Below, piece after piece: positions 6,220 to 7,842 of a stretch of 7,842 bases of DNA. The translations under genes and the position numbers were made by a program. The notes under the pieces are model-generated. The model did no database searches and was not told the origin of the DNA. It worked only from the letters and a program-made list of their open reading frames with translations. Positions within the stretch are counted from its first letter, which is position 1, and each line of letters starts with the position of its first letter. This DNA is from Nitrospirota bacterium (GTDB taxonomy: Bacteria > Nitrospirota > Nitrospiria > Nitrospirales > UBA8639): positions 1 to 7,842 of the forward strand of contig JAOUGQ010000129.1 in the NCBI GenBank assembly GCA_029865515.1. Direction: 5' to 3'.

Positions 6220-6311
6220 AAGGATCACTTCTCCCTTTCTTGATCCCAAGGCCGTATAATTGGATCCATTTTAAATTTTCGTTCTATCGTAGGCTAAGCA
6301 ATATTGGTCAT
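6220..6311. other. rpsD-rpoA spacer with the rpoA ribosome binding site
   Basis: The 92-base spacer is AT-rich and has no strong promoter or terminator that I can see. Its 3' part holds AAAGGGAG, which sets the rpoA start at 6219. A 14-codon frame (6225-6269) ends just before that start; it could be a leader peptide but is more likely chance. Confidence 0.4.
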
Positions 6312-6941
6312 TTAACGTGAATACAGCTCCACCACAACCTGTTCATTGACCAATACATCAATATCCTGCTTGGTGGGAATGCCTTGGACTGTGCCCTTAA
6401 ATAGATTTCGCTCAATATCCAACCAATTCGGGACTCCTCGACCACCAGCGGTTTCAAGGGAGACTTGGATTGGAACAAGTTGCCGGCTTTTTTCTTTGAC
6501 TTCAATCGTATCCCCAACGTTCACGGTCACGGAAGCAATCGTGACTTTCCGCCCATTCAATAAAAAATGCCCGTGATTGACCAACTGCCTGGCTTGGCCA
6601 CGGGAAGAGGCGAATCCTAGCCGATACACCACATTATCAAGTCGCCGTTCAAGCAGACTCAATAAATGGTCCCCTGTAATGCCTTTTCGACTTACAGCCG
6701 TATGGTAGGTCTTGAGAAATTGCCGCTCTTGCATTCCATATACACGACGAAGCTTTTGTTTTTCTCTTAGCTGAGTTCCATATTCCGTAGCACGTCCTCG
6801 TCTTGACTGCCCATGCTGTCCTGGCGGATAACTTCGACGCTCAATTGCGCATTTCTCAGTCATACACCTAGTCCCTTTTAAGAATAACTTCACTCCTTCG
6901 CGTCGGCATAACCGACATACAGGCCCCGTATATTTGGCCAT
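6312..6941 (-). CDS. rpsD: 30S ribosomal protein S4 (zinc-binding, four-cysteine form)
   Basis: S4 is a primary 16S rRNA binder that starts assembly of the 30S body. In E. coli it also represses its own alpha operon by binding a pseudoknot in the rpsM leader. The 209-residue protein has four N-terminal cysteines at 9, 12, 26 and 31 (C-x2-C-x13-C-x4-C), the zinc-binding C+ form as in Thermus and Bacillus stearothermophilus; E. coli S4 lacks this set. YPPGQHGQSRRG follows. The S4 RNA-binding domain covers about 98-160, with ERRLDNVVYRLGFASSRGQA and VNHGHFLLNGRKV. The tail ends in VVVELYSR, the usual family end. The ATG at 6941 has AGGGGG about eight bases upstream. It follows rpsK by 64 bases, a gap that shows nothing clear. 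Confidence 0.98.
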   Translation of the reverse strand: MAKYTGPVCRLCRREGVKLFLKGTRCMTEKCAIERRSYPPGQHGQSRRGRATEYGTQLREKQKLRRVYGMQERQFLKTYHTAVSRKGITGDHLLSLLERRLDNVVYRLGFASSRGQARQLVNHGHFLLNGRKVTIASVTVNVGDTIEVKEKSRQLVPIQVSLETAGGRGVPNWLDIERNLFKGTVQGIPTKQDIDVLVNEQVVVELYSR

Positions 6942-7005
6942 GGCCTTTTCCCCCTATCTCCAGATCACAAAAAACCGTTTATTCGCAAACCTTCCTCTCA
7001 CCGAT

Positions 7006-7389
7006 CTACACTCGTCTCCGCTTTGGAGGTCGACACCCGTTATGAGGAATCGGCGTCACATCTCGGATAAGATTGACACGCAAACCAGCTGATTGAAGTG
7101 CTCGTACAGCTGCTTCTCGTCCTGACCCAGGCCCATTCACATAGACATCAACCTGCCGAAGACCAAACTCCATCGCTTTTTTGGCCGCCACTTCACCAGC
7201 GCGCGTAGCGGCAAATGGGGTACTCTTTCTTGATCCCTTAAATCCTTGACTGCCGGCACTGGCCCAGGAAACGGCCCCCCCCGTCATATCAGTAATGGTC
7301 ACGATGGTATTGTTAAATGATGCCATTATATGCACGATGCCAACCTGTACAACTTTCCGTTCCTTCTTTTTTCCTTTTTTGACACTCAT
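7006..7389 (-). CDS. rpsK: 30S ribosomal protein S11
   Basis: S11 lies on the 30S platform, near the mRNA exit and the E site. The 127-residue length is usual. The body has GIVHIMASFNNTIVTITD, then WASAGSQGFKGSRKSTPFAA and YVNGPGSGREAAVRALQSAG. It ends with the near-invariant VTPIPHNGCRPPKRRRV. The Asn-Gly in HNGC is the position known to form isoaspartate in E. coli S11. The start is an ATG at 7389 behind AAAGGGA, 20 bases after the rpsM stop; the stop is TAG. The N-terminal lysine-rich run (KKGKKKERK) is a common variable extension. Confidence 0.98.
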   Translation of the reverse strand: MSVKKGKKKERKVVQVGIVHIMASFNNTIVTITDMTGGAVSWASAGSQGFKGSRKSTPFAATRAGEVAAKKAMEFGLRQVDVYVNGPGSGREAAVRALQSAGLRVNLIRDVTPIPHNGCRPPKRRRV

Positions 7390-7409
7390 GAAAGATCCCT
7401 TTCGGCAGC

Positions 7410-7781
7410 TTATTTCTTGACTTTTCCGCCAATCGCCCCACGTCTTCCTTTTCTGGTCCTTGAATTCGTTTTCGTCCTTTGGCCTCTCACTGGTAAACCC
7501 TTCCGATGCCGGAGACCACGGTATGTTCCAATATCCATTAAACGCTTAATACTCATCGTGACCTCTTTCCTAAGGTCACCTTCTACTTCATAGTCCTTGT
7601 CAATGGTTTCCCGTAATCGGACTACCTCATCTTCCTGAAGGTCCTTCACCCTTGTTTCCGGAGATACCCCAGATTTTCGCAAAATATCTCGCGAACTAGC
7701 TGGGCCAATCCCAAAAATATAGGTTAAACCTACATCAATCCGTTTTCCAACTGGCAATTCAACCCCTGCGATTCGAGCCAT
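7410..7781 (-). CDS. rpsM: 30S ribosomal protein S13
   Basis: S13 sits in the head of the small subunit, forms the intersubunit bridges to L5 and 23S rRNA, and touches the P-site tRNA with its basic tail. The 123-residue product starts MARIAGVELP, has the helical YIFGIGPASSRDIL segment and MSIKRLMDIGTYRGLRHRKG, then PVRGQRTKTNSRTRKG from about residue 97. The tail GGKVKK is lysine-rich as expected. The ATG at 7781 has GAGG nine bases upstream. It is the first gene visible of the alpha operon; infA and rpmJ, which often precede it, are beyond or absent from the visible 61 bases. Confidence 0.98.
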   Translation of the reverse strand: MARIAGVELPVGKRIDVGLTYIFGIGPASSRDILRKSGVSPETRVKDLQEDEVVRLRETIDKDYEVEGDLRKEVTMSIKRLMDIGTYRGLRHRKGLPVRGQRTKTNSRTRKGRRGAIGGKVKK

Positions 7782-7842
7782 TGCTTATTTTCCTCATTTC
7801 TTGGGAATGGCTAATTCCATTCATTCCAACCTTTATAGATAC
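7782..7842 (-). promoter_or_regulatory. rpsM leader (partial) with a small palindrome
   Basis: The visible 61 bases upstream of rpsM contain the ribosome binding site GAGG and a 6-bp palindrome GAATGG-6-CCATTC (7805-7822), which overlaps an alternative pairing GGAATG / CATTCC (7804-7827). A TATAAA box on the minus strand (7832-7837) resembles a -10 element, but any -35 lies outside the window. Operons of this kind are often controlled by S4 binding a leader pseudoknot; too little is visible to test that. No rpmJ C-terminus (…RQG stop) is readable in any frame. Confidence 0.25.

Noticed and set aside
6220..6249. TTG at 6249 as the rpoA start
   Set aside because: It lies upstream of the strong AAAGGGAG site that serves the ATG at 6219, and the resulting extra residues are not typical of RpoA.
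6225..6269. 14-codon frame ending just before rpoA as a leader peptide
   Set aside because: No ribosome binding site precedes its ATG, and so short a frame is expected by chance in 92 bases.

Overview
The window is a run of nine genes, all on the minus strand, so it reads from the right edge to the left. It looks like a chromosomal segment of a Gram-negative bacterium. It carries LptC, LptA and LptB for lipopolysaccharide export, together with sigma-54 (RpoN) and RapZ. I infer a Nitrospirota-like organism or a similar deep-branching diderm from the general look of the proteins (for example, a four-cysteine S4 and an RpoN with a long acidic region II), but this is a low-confidence guess that the window cannot settle. 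There are no mobile elements, CRISPR arrays, tRNA or rRNA genes, and nothing suggests recent transfer.

Region 1 (about 7842 to 4811) is the 3' part of the ribosomal alpha operon: rpsM (S13), rpsK (S11), rpsD (S4), rpoA (RNA polymerase alpha) and rplQ (L17), in the classical order. The 61 bases visible upstream of rpsM contain no rpmJ; they hold only a weak palindrome and a TATAAA-like box.

Region 2 (4810 to 4604) is a 207-base junction. In transcription order it has a perfect 20-bp tandem duplication, a weak stem followed by an 11-base T-rich tract (possible alpha operon terminator), and a possible extended -10 promoter facing lptC.

Region 3 (4603 to 1007) is the envelope and sigma factor cluster lptC-lptA-lptB-rpoN. 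LptC and LptA belong to the periplasmic bridge that moves lipopolysaccharide to the outer membrane, and LptB is the ATPase that powers it. lptC and lptA meet at a 4-base ATAA overlap. The best-placed lptA start there is a non-standard ATA codon behind a perfect GGAGGT, and this is the most unusual point in the window. A 203-base gap with paired inverted repeats separates lptA from lptB. rpoN follows lptB after 20 bases.

Region 4 (1006 to 1) is a 146-base gap and then rapZ, whose 3' end is cut off by the window edge. The usual neighbours hpf and ptsN are absent between rpoN and rapZ.

I found no convincing undescribed system. The content is housekeeping, and the points worth checking lie at the gene junctions.
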